In this document: positions 11,818 to 23,182 of the stretch, piece by piece
Layout: every line of letters begins with the position of its first letter
How positions within the stretch are numbered: position 1 is the first letter of the stretch
DNA from: Rapana venosa
Taxonomy: Eukaryota; Mollusca; Gastropoda; Neogastropoda; Muricidae
Direction: 5' to 3'
Length of the DNA stretch: 64,000 nucleotides
Assembly (NCBI GenBank): GCA_028751875.1
Contig: CM054158.1
Coordinates: forward strand, 6,473,361-6,537,360
The notes under the pieces: generated by a model
Told to the model about the DNA's origin: nothing
Database searches by the model: none
The model's input: the letters and a program-made list of their open reading frames with translations, nothing else
Program-made: the position numbers and the translations under genes

Positions 11818-14800
11818 TTTCTATATCTCTCTTTCTCTCTCTCTCTGTCTCTCTCTCTGTCTCTCTGTCTCTCTCTGTCTCAGTGTCTAGTCTGGTCTGG
11901 GAGAGAGAGGCAGAGCAGAGCAAGCAAGCATTCTAGCATGACATTGATGACGTAGGTTTCCATAGTAGATGGTGGTGGTGGGGGTGCTAAGTCTGGCACT
12001 GGTTGGCTTGGCCAGATCATGTTATTGTCATCTTCAGGATCAACTAACGAGTTAATACCTGTAACAGGTAGGCAGACTGAGGGGAAGAGGGAATGACAAT
12101 GGATTGATTGGGGGCGGGGGGAGTCTTAATAATCGATGGGGAGGTGGGGGAGAGGGTTGTTGCTTTTGTTTGTGTTGGCCTGTGGTGGATCTGTCAATGA
12201 GTTTGGTGGGTTTTTAATATAAAAAATGTTGGATGGTCATTTTATGGGGTTTTTAAAATTTGTTTTATCTTTATTTTGTAGTATTCATAAGTTTAATTGT
12301 CAGTTAATTTCACTTTTGCACTTGTGTACACGTACTGACACTCATGTCGTTCTCACATTTTTGTCAGAATGCACTTCATTTGTGTGTGTGTGTGTATGTA
12401 TGTATGTTAGTGTTGTTTTTTTTGTTGCTTTTTTGTGTGTTTTTCTGTTGTTGTCTTCACACAAACGCACGCACACAAACACGCACGCACACTTTGAGCT
12501 CCTGTCCCAGATGATCCCCCTCCATACCCACCCCCCACCCTTTTCAAATCCAATCCCTTACCCTTCCACCCCCCCCCCAACCACCACCACCACCAGGACA
12601 ACTACTACTGCCCCACCTCTTGGATAGATTAAGGGATAGAGAACAGGCTGTGAGGCAAGACAAGACAAGACAAGGCAAGATAGGCAAGGCAAGATAGGCA
12701 AGGCAAGATAGGCAAGGCAAGACCAGACCAGACAAGACAAGACAAGGCAAGATGAGACAAGGCAAGACAAGGCAAGACAAGGCAAGGCCAGACCAGACAA
12801 GACAAGACAAGGCGAGGCAAGGCAAGATGAGACAAGGCAAGACAAGGCAAGACAAGGCAAGGCAAGACAAGGCAAGGCAAGACAAGGCCAGACCAGACCA
12901 GACAAGCCAGCGGTTGTGCAAGTGGCATAGCAGGAGGAGCAGCAGCAGCAGGTGGTGGTGGGAACAATGTCAAAAGAGGCAGAAAAGAAGATGTGTTTGT
13001 CTGCTGCTGCTGCTGCTGCTTAACCGCACTGCTATTGTTGGCAGCACCACCTTGCCAAAACCATCCCTCCCTCCTTCCCTCCCTCCCTCCCTCTAGGGGA
13101 GTTTTAAGTAGTCAAGTCTATTTTGCCAGTAGGTTTGTTGGTTGGTTGGTGCCATGGCTATACACTTTGAGGCCAATCACTTCCATAAAGATGTGGCACT
13201 CCTCCACGCTGTTAACAACAAATAGCTTCAGCCACTGCTGGCTGGCTGGCTGGCTGTGTAATGGGGCCAGACATTGGGCACTACACGCTGGATTTTATTT
13301 TGTCCGGCTTTGTTTGTAGTCGTTTTGGTGGTAGGTTTGATGGTTGGTTGGTTTTTGCTTGTTTGTTATTGGTCAGTTGAAAAGTTTACGGCGTGGTAGA
13401 CGAGTAATATGATTTTGTGAGTGTGTGTGTGTGTGTGTCCCTTTGGCAGCACATGTACACATATAATATGCTCACATAAACACAGGCATATGCACATGCA
13501 GATGCACGCACCTTTCACGCTACAATACAAAATACATAAATACATTTAGAGAGATAGAAATTAAGAATTTGGGTTGGGGTTTTCGTTTTGGTTTTTCTTT
13601 TTGATTTTTTTTTGGGGGGGGGGGGGGGGGGGATTAAAGGCCACATAAGTTTTCAAAAGGAGGTGGGGGTGGAAGGAAGAACCACAGATCGGTACAAGAA
13701 AGGAGGGGGGGAGGTGTAAATGTTTTTCTTTTTTTTTTTAAATTGTATAGGTCATGATCAGAGGAGACAGTCCAGAATTAATTAATCATTACTGTAATTT
13801 AAGATTGGATGGGGCGGGGTGGGGGGGGGGGTTGAGGAGGATGCTGAGGAGATACAGTAAATAGCATCTGAGCAGACTGTGTAAGAAATCCCCTTTTAAT
13901 TTAGAATTTTAAAAAATAATCACAAATATCCTTTCATATACTATCATTTACTATGGTAAATGTTTTGTATCCAGATTTGAGTCACTATTGAGACTATGGA
14001 TTATTTTTTTTTAAATGTAAATATTAAAGAAAAAATAAAACAAAAACAAAACTAGAGCAAGGGGAGGGGGGGCTGCAGAATAAACATAAATGGTTTATAC
14101 TCATCCTAGACCGACAAAGCCGACTGTTCAGCCAAAGCAAAGTACAAAAGATGCTGAGCTATAAACGTAACTCTACTCTTAACACGTATTAATATTGATC
14201 GGTTAAAAGTAAATGACGGGGTGTTGAGAAGCAGCTGAACACGAAGTGCGCCAAGGCAACTCGCCCCGTTTGATCGGCGACAGACATGTCACAGATTGTA
14301 TAAATTCATGAAGTGTTTTGTCATTGCCAACGGAATACTTACTTGGGGGGCAACCTTCGCTTTTGGAATGTTCATGGAGGTTATATGATTTGGGGGGTTG
14401 GGGGTTCTTTGTGGGTTTTTTCTGTCTCTTCTTTTACTGTGTGTGCTGCTTGCTACTGGGAATAAAGTCGCTGCTGTGTTCTCTGCTGCCAGTGGGGGTC
14501 TCGGGGTGTATTGTTCTCTCTGCCTGTGTTGCTTGGTGGTGGTGGTGGTGGTGTCGTTGGTGGGGGATGTGGCTCTGTGGGCCTGCAGGCATTCTTTGTG
14601 TGTTTGGAATAGAGCAGATTAGCTTCCCCGGCAATCTTCAAATTAGTTTCTCTGAACCCCTCTTTGTGTGTTCCACAACTCTGCCTGGCTCTGGCTCTGG
14701 CTCTGGCTGTGTGCGTGCGCACGCACACACGTGTGTGTGTGTGTGTGTGCGCCAATGTGTTTATAATATATATCCTTTCAGTTGTTCTCTAGGTTTGTCT

Positions 14801-15934
14801 CGTACTGATATCATGTTCTGTGTGGCTGTTGTGTTAATCATTTAGTGCGTTGCTTTTTGCGTACTTACTTGCTGTTTTGTTGAAGGGTATGTCGGTTTGA
14901 TTTAGTGTTGTGTGAAAACATAGTTTCTGATGATAGTGACAGTAACATAGTGTTTGATAGTAGCAATGGTTGAGGCAGAAACTGCGAAAAATGTGCTGTA
15001 GGAAGAGGGGGGGGCAAAGGACAGAGGATTGAATGGCTTGCTGCACTGCAGGAGAAGAAATCAGCTGGTCATTGTTACAACTGCTGTTGAACAGAAGGAT
15101 AAACACACAGCCAGCTGTTTGAACAGGCTAACTGGGAAATCCCTCCCTGCCAAACTGGAACTTTCACCGGCTGCATGCTCAACACACATGCACATGCATG
15201 CACACACACACACACACGTTTTTTTCCCCCGCCCCCCCCAACACCCCCCCCCCCCTCAACTCACCCGCCTTCTACATTTTCTTCCTCTGTTCCTATTTCC
15301 TAGTTCTCTCGTCCTCTCTGACTCTCAAGTTTAGCCTTTTTTTCTCCCTTTCTCTTGTTCCTCCATGGCTCCTATCTCTCCCCACCATCTCTCCCCTCCT
15401 GTCTCTCCCCCCCCCCCTCCCCCCACCTCTTCCCCCTCCACCTTGCCAAAAAGTGCAAGGCAGTCTCTCAGATGGATCAGATTATTTTTAGGGTGAATGT
15501 AAAAATTCTTGGCCATGATGCCCAAGATGTGGGAAAAAGCGAAAGCGTGGAAGCTGACATTCTTGCAGATGTGTGCAGTTGCGAGATCTGAAAATTAAAA
15601 TAAAAAAGAAATTGTGTGTTCTTTTTATAATTTTTTTTAAGGGTTTGTTTTTTTTCATCATTGCAGCTTTGTCATAATGTGCTGCTGTTCTCAACCCCCC
15701 CCCCCCCCCCCCTCCCTTTTTCTAAAAACATATATATAATCCCTTTCCTCTTCCTATCTACTCCAAACAAAGCGCCCCAGTTTTGCTGCAAACTTTAAAG
15801 TAAAGAACGAAAGAAAGAAAGAGAAAAGGAAAAACAAGAAAGCAACAGAAAAAGAAGTGATTCCGCCATACCTTATCAGTCAGTCATGTGTAAAACCCAT
15901 ATAAAGGATACATTTTTACATTTCATTTTCATTT
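11431..15934 (+). other. Unassigned DNA dominated by simple repeats
   Basis: CT/TTTC repeats at 11760-11882, GT/AC at 12370-12495, the pentanucleotide array at 12650-12910, (GCT)n at 13001-13020, poly(G) at 13614-13632, (GT)n at 14731-14748 and poly(C) at 15696-15711. No splice-bounded coding exon was identified. Confidence 0.5.
12650..12910 (+). repeat. Pentanucleotide-based minisatellite (CAAGR)n
   Basis: Runs of CAAGA/CAAGG with interspersed TAGG, CCAGA and TGAGA variants forming higher-order blocks of ~25-70 bp. The long open frames on both strands are artefacts of the period. Confidence 0.9.
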
Positions 15935-16330
15935 CATTTATACCACTTTAAGTCACGAGATTTCTCTGCGTGCAATTCGGGCTGCTCTCCCTGGGGAGAG
16001 CGTGTCGCCACAAGAGCAGCGCCACCTCTGCTTTTCGTGTCTGCAACTCTATTTGTTTCCCTATAAGAGCGGCTTTTTTCTAAGAATTTTGCCAGGGACA
16101 ACTCTCTTGTTGCCGTGGGTTCTTTTACGTGCACTGAATAATTTTGTGTAACACATGGGACCTTGGTTTATCGTCTCATCCGAAAGACTAGCACCCAGAC
16201 CACCAGTCATGGTCTAATGGATGGGGGAAAAGTTTCGGGCCCAAACGGGATTCAAACCACCGCACACTCCCTGACTTTTTTGCTTTCTAGACAGGCGCAT
16301 TACCTCCAGACCACCGATCCACAATCAGAG
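15935..16330 (-). mobile_element. tRNA-derived SINE, family C, near full length
   Basis: On the minus strand the head reads GATCGGTGGTCTGGAGGTAA with a B box GGTTTGAATCCCG near 16250, followed by a CTAGTCTTTCGGATGAGACG module. The far end includes CTCTCCCTGGGGAGAGC (+ strand), a small hairpin. Related pieces are at 3855-3960 and 42000-42365. Confidence 0.78.
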
Positions 16331-17109
16331 CTTTATAAATGTTGTTAGCTTATGATACAGTACTTATTGTGAGGATGGGGGATTTACTGGGAAAAGGTAG
16401 GGTGTTTTATTTTCTACATCACTTTGAAAGGAAAACCTACGTTTTTAATGGAGTAAGAGGGATGAAGAAAATGAACACGTACAAAAATCCACTCTGAATG
16501 TCTGGTCAGTAGGGTTGGTACAGATTTATGTGTATAGACACCATTTGTGTGAGTTCAGTGCTGACAAAATCAGACTCCCTTTGTCCACCCGTCCACTCCC
16601 CTTTTTTTTTTTTTTTTGTTCATAGGGGTTTTTTGGTGGGGAGGGGGGCACTATAAAATTCTGGCAAAATAACTTCTTCATACCTTCCCAAAGAAGCTGA
16701 AGATAAACAATGCAAGAAAGGGAGAGAGAGGGTGGGTGACAAAGTAGGTTGATATCATGAGGTACAGTTTTGAGGTGTGTTTTTTGCCTGATACAGCTCT
16801 GAGCCATCAGTTGGGCCTAGGCCAAAAGAATAGCTCTAGAATAAATACATAAATTGAAAATATTGCATTAATATATATTTGTGTACCTTCATGTGTGTGT
16901 GTGTGTGCGCACATGTGTGTGTGACATGCTTCCTCTTCAGAACCCATTCATCATCTTCAGCAGATGAAATAGTTAGTCGCTTCCAAAAGGAGTGACTGAC
17001 AAGAGTGGAGGGTGAAGACAACTAGTCAAAGACTGGTAGTGGAGCTGGAAACAATAGGATTGGATTGGTTTAGATCAGTTCACTCATTTATTGAACCTGA
17101 AAAACACAT
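16331..17109 (+). other. Unassigned AT-rich DNA upstream of the BCL9 leader region
   Basis: Contains a T run at 16602-16617 and GT repeats at 16891-16922. No feature recognised. Confidence 0.45.
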
Positions 17110-17653
17110 GTTGTGACTGTGCAGATGCTGGAACCCAAAGAGAAGGGCCTGCAGACGTAAAGGGAGAGGGGCGACACGTGTGATGTGGTACAGCAACAGC
17201 CTTTGACTGAGGAAGGTGGGGACAACTTCACAAATTACCCTGCAGTCCTACCGCCCTTGGTGAGGGCCACAAGCCCTGAGATGTGACACAGACGGACACT
17301 TCTGGCAACCAAGACTTCTGTCTCCTGGACAAACAGTGTGTAGACTAGTGTGTGGATTTGGGTGTTTTTTTCGACTGTGCGCTTCGTTGTGAACAACATC
17401 GTGATTTTTCAATCCTTGACTTTTTTTTCGGATCAGTGTAAAGAAAATTTACTCTGCAAAGAGACTGTGTGTGAGTGTTTTTCACAGAGGTGAGAGACAA
17501 ACTCTGTGAAACGTGAAAAACTTTGGGGGAAAGGCCCCCCCCACTGGAACCGACCAACAGCATTTATTAAGCAACTTGCGCGGCTGAACCCATTGTGATG
17601 TTTGTGACTTCAGCCCCGCCCCTGCCACGCTTCCCTGCAGGTCCACCGTCACA
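17110..17653 (+). other. Candidate BCL9 5' UTR / untranslated exon region
   Basis: Mixed-composition, non-repeat DNA lies directly upstream of the start codon, free of the microsatellites that fill the preceding 17 kb. A possible acceptor (TGACTGTGCAG) precedes 17121 and another ends at 17640. A promoter cannot be placed. BCL9 genes often have untranslated first exons far upstream, so transcription may start further left, possibly outside the window. Confidence 0.35.
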
Positions 17654-17894
17654 ATGAAGGAGCGTCTGAAAGCGGGTGTGCTGAAGGAATCGGCCAAAAA
17701 CAAGGACGTAAACGGTGGCGCCAGTGTGCGGGACATCAAGGAGGAAGTGAAGGAGGAGCCCAAAGGTCACGGCGCAGGAAGCACGCCGGAGGTCAAGCCA
17801 CCGGTCAGCACGCCAGACCTCAAGGCCGCGGCGTCTCTAGCCCACAGCCTGGACATCAAACCCCCATCCAACAACATGGCCAATGGAGAAGCTG
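17654..17894 (+). CDS. BCL9: BCL9 coding exon 1 (start codon)
   Basis: Starts MKERLKAGVLKE and encodes 80 residues plus one base, ending GCTG|GTGAGT. It is lysine/glutamate-rich with KEEVKEEPK. A pyrimidine-rich acceptor-like site (TTCCCTGCAG) ends at 17640, so the exon may begin at 17641 with a 13-nt 5' leader, or the upstream DNA may be contiguous 5' UTR. The phase joins exactly to the next exon (G|AC = Asp). Confidence 0.85.
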
Positions 17895-20800
17895 GTGAGT
17901 GTGCGCCCTGCCTCAGCATCACGATATCTAGTTGTCGGGGGGGTTTTGTTTGTTTGTCTCAATACTTGTGTGTTTTGTTTGTCTTGGTACTTGTGTATTA
18001 TTTTTGTTTTGCCTCGATATTTGTGTAAATTGTTTGTCTCGGTATTTGTTTGGTAGGCTGGCTGCTTGTTTCTTTGTTTGCAATTGTTCAGGTTGTCTTT
18101 TGAGTAACATCTTTTTAATTTTTTTTTTTTTTGGGGGGGGGGGTTGGATTTTTTTTATTCATCCATTTATTTTCAGTATTATGTTTGTTTTAACCATGCC
18201 ATGAGAAAGAGGGATTTGGTTGTTGTACATTTTCTTTCTTTGTTTCTTGTATTGTTTTGAATTATTATCTGTTTCTTCCTTTCTGACTATACTAATCATA
18301 ATGACTGTCAGTTGTGTACATTTTTTACCCTGAATCTGTTATTACACATTTACAGGGTGGGGTTTTTTTGTTTTGTTCTTTTTTGGAGGGTCAACAAAAT
18401 TTATATTTAGCAAGTCAAATTCCTTGGTTTTTTTCCCCTAGTGAAAAGAGTTTCCAATACATATATATGTCAGTTGACACGGCAATGATGCAAAAGAAAT
18501 TGAAGATAGGAGAGCATGCTTTATGTTTAATTATCATACCTCACTGATTCAGTGGGAAACAAAGTGGGAGGGGGGTCACTGCTCTTGTGGCTGCATACTT
18601 ACCCAAGGGAAAAGTAGCCCAATTCCATGCAGAGAACTGTGCTGTGACTGCAAGTGGTGCACAGTATTCTTTTCCATCTCCACCTCATTGGATGTTTATA
18701 AATTAATCCCAAGTCCTAAGCCACTGCTTTTGGTGCTCTCTCTAAAGTTCTCACCATATCAAGGGCCTAAGAGGGAGCAGAATAAGTTGGATCTGTCAAA
18801 TTTCCTAGCTGAAATAATACCTATAACGAACATAAAATGTCGCCTCCCATTTCCTTGGTCAGATTAGTTGAAAACTTATGAAAGATGTGAATTCAGAGTT
18901 TTGATCTTACAACCTTAAGAATTTGTGCATGAGACTATTTTTCTCTCATTTGTAACAGAAGTGATCTGACACTGTCACTCTTTGTTTTTACATTATTGTA
19001 TTCTGTTATGTACTAAATTTCTGATAAGATTTCTCCCTAACATACTAATGACACACCATAATGATTATTATGTGTGAAACAGAATGTGCAGTACTGCCAG
19101 TAGCTTACAAAACTAAGCATGCACACTGAGGTGCCTAAGTCCAAGGGCTATCAACAAAACATTCAAATGTGCCATTAAAACTATCCAACATTGTTTCCCA
19201 GAGTTTTTTAGGTTTTTCCCTCTCAAACTGCCTTCTTCCTTTTGCTTGACTTGACACAGTGTCAAATTGCTGATGATTTGTCAGGATTGGTGAAGGCTGT
19301 ATTAATACAGTCAAATTTTCCTGTAATCCTGCAAATATGGACATGATTCACATAGTCCTTAACATTCAATCTTGAGAATTTGTGCTTTCAATATTATTTT
19401 TAGACTACCAGGCCTAGCTGAAATTGTAAAAGCAGTTTTGTAACAGTGTTTCAAAACATATGCTCTGTTGTTGTTACCTGGAGAAAGTGCAGTTTAAATA
19501 TAAAACTCTATTTTGGTTTGACCAGAATTATACTAGGAAAAAAAGTATGCATGAGCATAGTAATTGAACGCAGTCTGTCCAAGATTTCAAATAAGTATGG
19601 ATTAAGAGCTGAGCAAGTTTTTGATGCCATATTTTTCAGTTTGGAGATGAGATCTTCAGGGTTCTTGCAATGCTGCTGTGGCTATAAGTCTATGTAGATA
19701 GGAGTTTCTTTTAAATAGAGAGCAAAAGAAACCCAAGAATGCCAGGGTTTTTGTTTGTTTTGGGGGTGTTTTTTTTGATTGAGGGGGGAGGGGGGGGGTT
19801 CTTCTGTTTTCCTTTTTAGTTGTATGCTATTATTCTTATGGCAAACTTGAAATATATTGTGTACAGTTGCTGATGATTGTGTGTGTTTGTTCTCCTCAAC
19901 CTTTTGTTAGGTGACTAGCTAGGACAGTGTGTATGTATCACAGGTTGTGATTGTGCTTGGCACATACTAGGGCATTTTGTTTAATTACAAGTAAACAGAA
20001 GGAAGATCACTTTTGTGTCACTTTTTGATATGTGTCTAGCAGAGTACATTTGGTGGATGTAGTTATTGTGTTAGAACTGTAAGCTCAGCCAAAGGTTTGA
20101 ACATCAGTTAGGGTTAAAACAGCTCAAAGATAAATACTGTGTGTTATATACTTTCTGTGCTTTATATAACAAGTCTTGTGTATTGTTTATAGGTTTGGTC
20201 AGTCAGGTTACTTTGCACTAACAGCACAATGTCATACCTTCTTCTCCAGACACTCCAAAATCGGAGGATAGCAATAAGAACAAAATTGTTACTGAGGGTA
20301 AGTATGTTTCTTTGTAGACAAGTAACCATCTGGCTTGTGGTTGGTTGCATGCTTTGGCTTTGCTTGTGAATCACTTGCTGGATGTCCTAACTGCTGTTTT
20401 TTGTTGGGACTGCAGGTATAAATTTCAGACCTTTGTTGCTTACCTTCTAATCATCTTTTTTTTTTTTTTAAGCTGTTCATGCCTCCCCTCTTCTTTATTG
20501 TACTCCACTGGTTACTTGTTGGGAAAAATGTTGATATAAACAGATTCTTTGTGCTTTGAAACCACAAAATCACACTGACAAATCTCCCGCTTTTGTGAGC
20601 TTTTTCTTAGCTCCCCCCACCCCCATCCCCACCCCTTCCCGGCTGCTTTGCTCATCACATTATCATTATGCTTACCTGTTGAGCACCTACTCATAGTTGT
20701 ATGTTTAGTTACAAAAGCAAAAAGGACTAATGGTTTACCTTTATCCAAGCTTCATCCTCATTGTCTGCACCGCCATCTTTTGTTCACCATTCTGCTGCTT

Positions 20801-23140
20801 GTCCTCCTTGCATATGTTGTTCTATCTTAGTCGTGAAACCTTAACGAATGTCACTTTGTTTAGCTGGACAGTGTATGTGATGTGTGTGCACATCTGAATA
20901 CCCTTTCTGACCAGAGTGCATGTGTGAAACTTTTCTTGCTTAGTTTGTTGTCATCCGTCTTATTTTTTCTGTGTTGTTGGAATATTGGCTTAAAATACAC
21001 AGTTCTAAATCTTCCTTATTATTTTTATCAAGAAATACAGTTTGAAAGACAAGTAGACTGCACCTTTGTAAGTGCTATTATATATATAATTATATATTAT
21101 CAAAAATGTCGTTAATAACTTAGCTGTAGATCCAGCAAAGGGTTGGGGTCTTTCTTTTGGTTGAGCAATTCTGTTTTTTGAGCAGCCGCAGCCCCTACCC
21201 CAATTTTTTTCTGTTTTAAATCTTGTGGTTTTGTCACTTTTGACTTTGTTTTTATAGTATAGTGCTTTCTGCTGAAATCAAGTTTTGTGTGTCTCAAAGA
21301 CAATGTTCAATGGTGCTGGAGTTTGGAAAGCTTACATACATTTTCACGCTTGGTCATCAGTAATGATTTGTAAAGTTCTTGGGGCATAACATAAGTTGAA
21401 GAGCTCTTGTCACCAGTTCTGTTCCATTGAATGTTGATATAATAATGTCATTTCCTTAACCAGAATAGGCTGTCAGAGGATGACGACTTTATTTAGTCAT
21501 GTATTATACAATGCATTTAAATTAATATGAACTTGGCCATTCCTTTTTTATTTTTTAAAGATAAAAAGGAATGCTGGCTCCTGTGTGATCTTTGGGATGG
21601 AATAACATTGGAAAAAGGAGAGCCTCTGGATAGAGTGTGTAGGTTTTTTTCCCCTGTTTTTGAAGACTAAATAACAAAAATCAAGTTCTGTCTGGTGTTA
21701 AGTATTTCATCCTAAATTTAGTTCACATTAGCTTGAAGACCTCTGCAGAAAATGCCTTTGTTTATTTTTAAGCTCAACAATTTAATCTGAGAATGCTTTC
21801 AGCATTTTAAAGGAAAGCCATTGTCTGCTGGAAAGCATTTGCTATACCTTTCCACTTATTTTATCATGGTTATACTTTGTTTGCATGGCTAAAAACTCGT
21901 ACTTTTTCAGATAGCAAGTGGATGGCATTTGTTCTCTCTCAGTTTAGTACTATCGTGATTAATTTTAAAGATAAATTTCAGTTTCACATTTTCAAACAGA
22001 CATCAAAACTACATAAGGATTTGATGTAACCTGACTGTCATTCAATATTTGAGAAACAATATAGAAGAGGTACTGGAATTGTTGCACACCATATGGCTCA
22101 GTGTGTTTACTCTGAGCATGGAAAAGTTTAAATGATTTTTGGGCTTGCAGGGTGGTGTTATTACTAATGTACTATTTAACTATTTATGTGGTCCTCCCGT
22201 TTATTAATGGTTATAATACAAAAATCAAAAAGACTGCTGCCACCCACCCACCCCCCACCCCCCACCCCCATCCTTTTTTTCTGATTCCTGGTAATGATGA
22301 TGTTAGAGGCAATAACAGTTGAATAGGATTCCTGTGTGTTCTTGCTCGCATTGTGCTGTCATGGCTTTTGTGGAGTAAGTATGATTGCGTTGTGCAAGCG
22401 GTTTTCCTCTGCTCTTTTTGTGCTGTTTTAGATGCAAGCATACAGCTTCTGTCCCTAATAATTATTAGTGATAAGTAAGCAATCAAACAGCAACAAAAAC
22501 AGAAGGTACAAACAAACAACAAACCTATAACGAAAATAGACCAACAAGAAGTAAACAAGAAGGATCGCACACACACACACACACACACACCACACACACA
22601 CCCCTCTGAAAGTCTGTAAAACAGTCATTATGTTTATGAAAATGATAACTGAAGATGGGATGCTATGTATAGTTGTTATATTTGTCTTGGCAATAAGAAA
22701 TGTTTTTGACTATCAGCATTATGACCTACATGACATAAGCACAACAGGGCTGGACACTAAAATATTTGGAAGTGGATCTTTTTGGGGGGCAACATCGGCA
22801 AGTGAGAAATATTGACTAGTCCTTTTCTCCCCTTATCAGCATTGTAGAGATCAATAGTTTTCACATTAATTTGCTGATTATGTGCCTGGCAGGAATGTGG
22901 AATGAGAGATAGGGAAGGGGTTTATCATGGTAATTATGCACCTTGCTCCCATTCCAGTAGAGGTAGATTCCTTCCCTGATTGTTCCTTTGTATCCTGCAA
23001 ATTGGATTTTGAGAGCTCTGTATCTCCTCCCTCCTCATTTCTGTTTCTTCCTTAGTATCTGCTCTTATGGCATCTGGCATAGATCTCTTTCTGTGTTTCT
23101 GTTTGTCTGTTGTGCTCCCTCTCTCTCTCTCTCTCTCTCG

Positions 23141-23182
<42 letters not shown>

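Noticed and set aside
12544..13096. Open frames with LSCLALSCLV or KARQDKARQ repeats
   Set aside because: Product of the CAAGR pentanucleotide array on either strand.
14318..14845. 175-codon frame in the upstream region
   Set aside because: Hydrophobic low-complexity translation of T/G-rich DNA with GT repeats; no domain or splice support.
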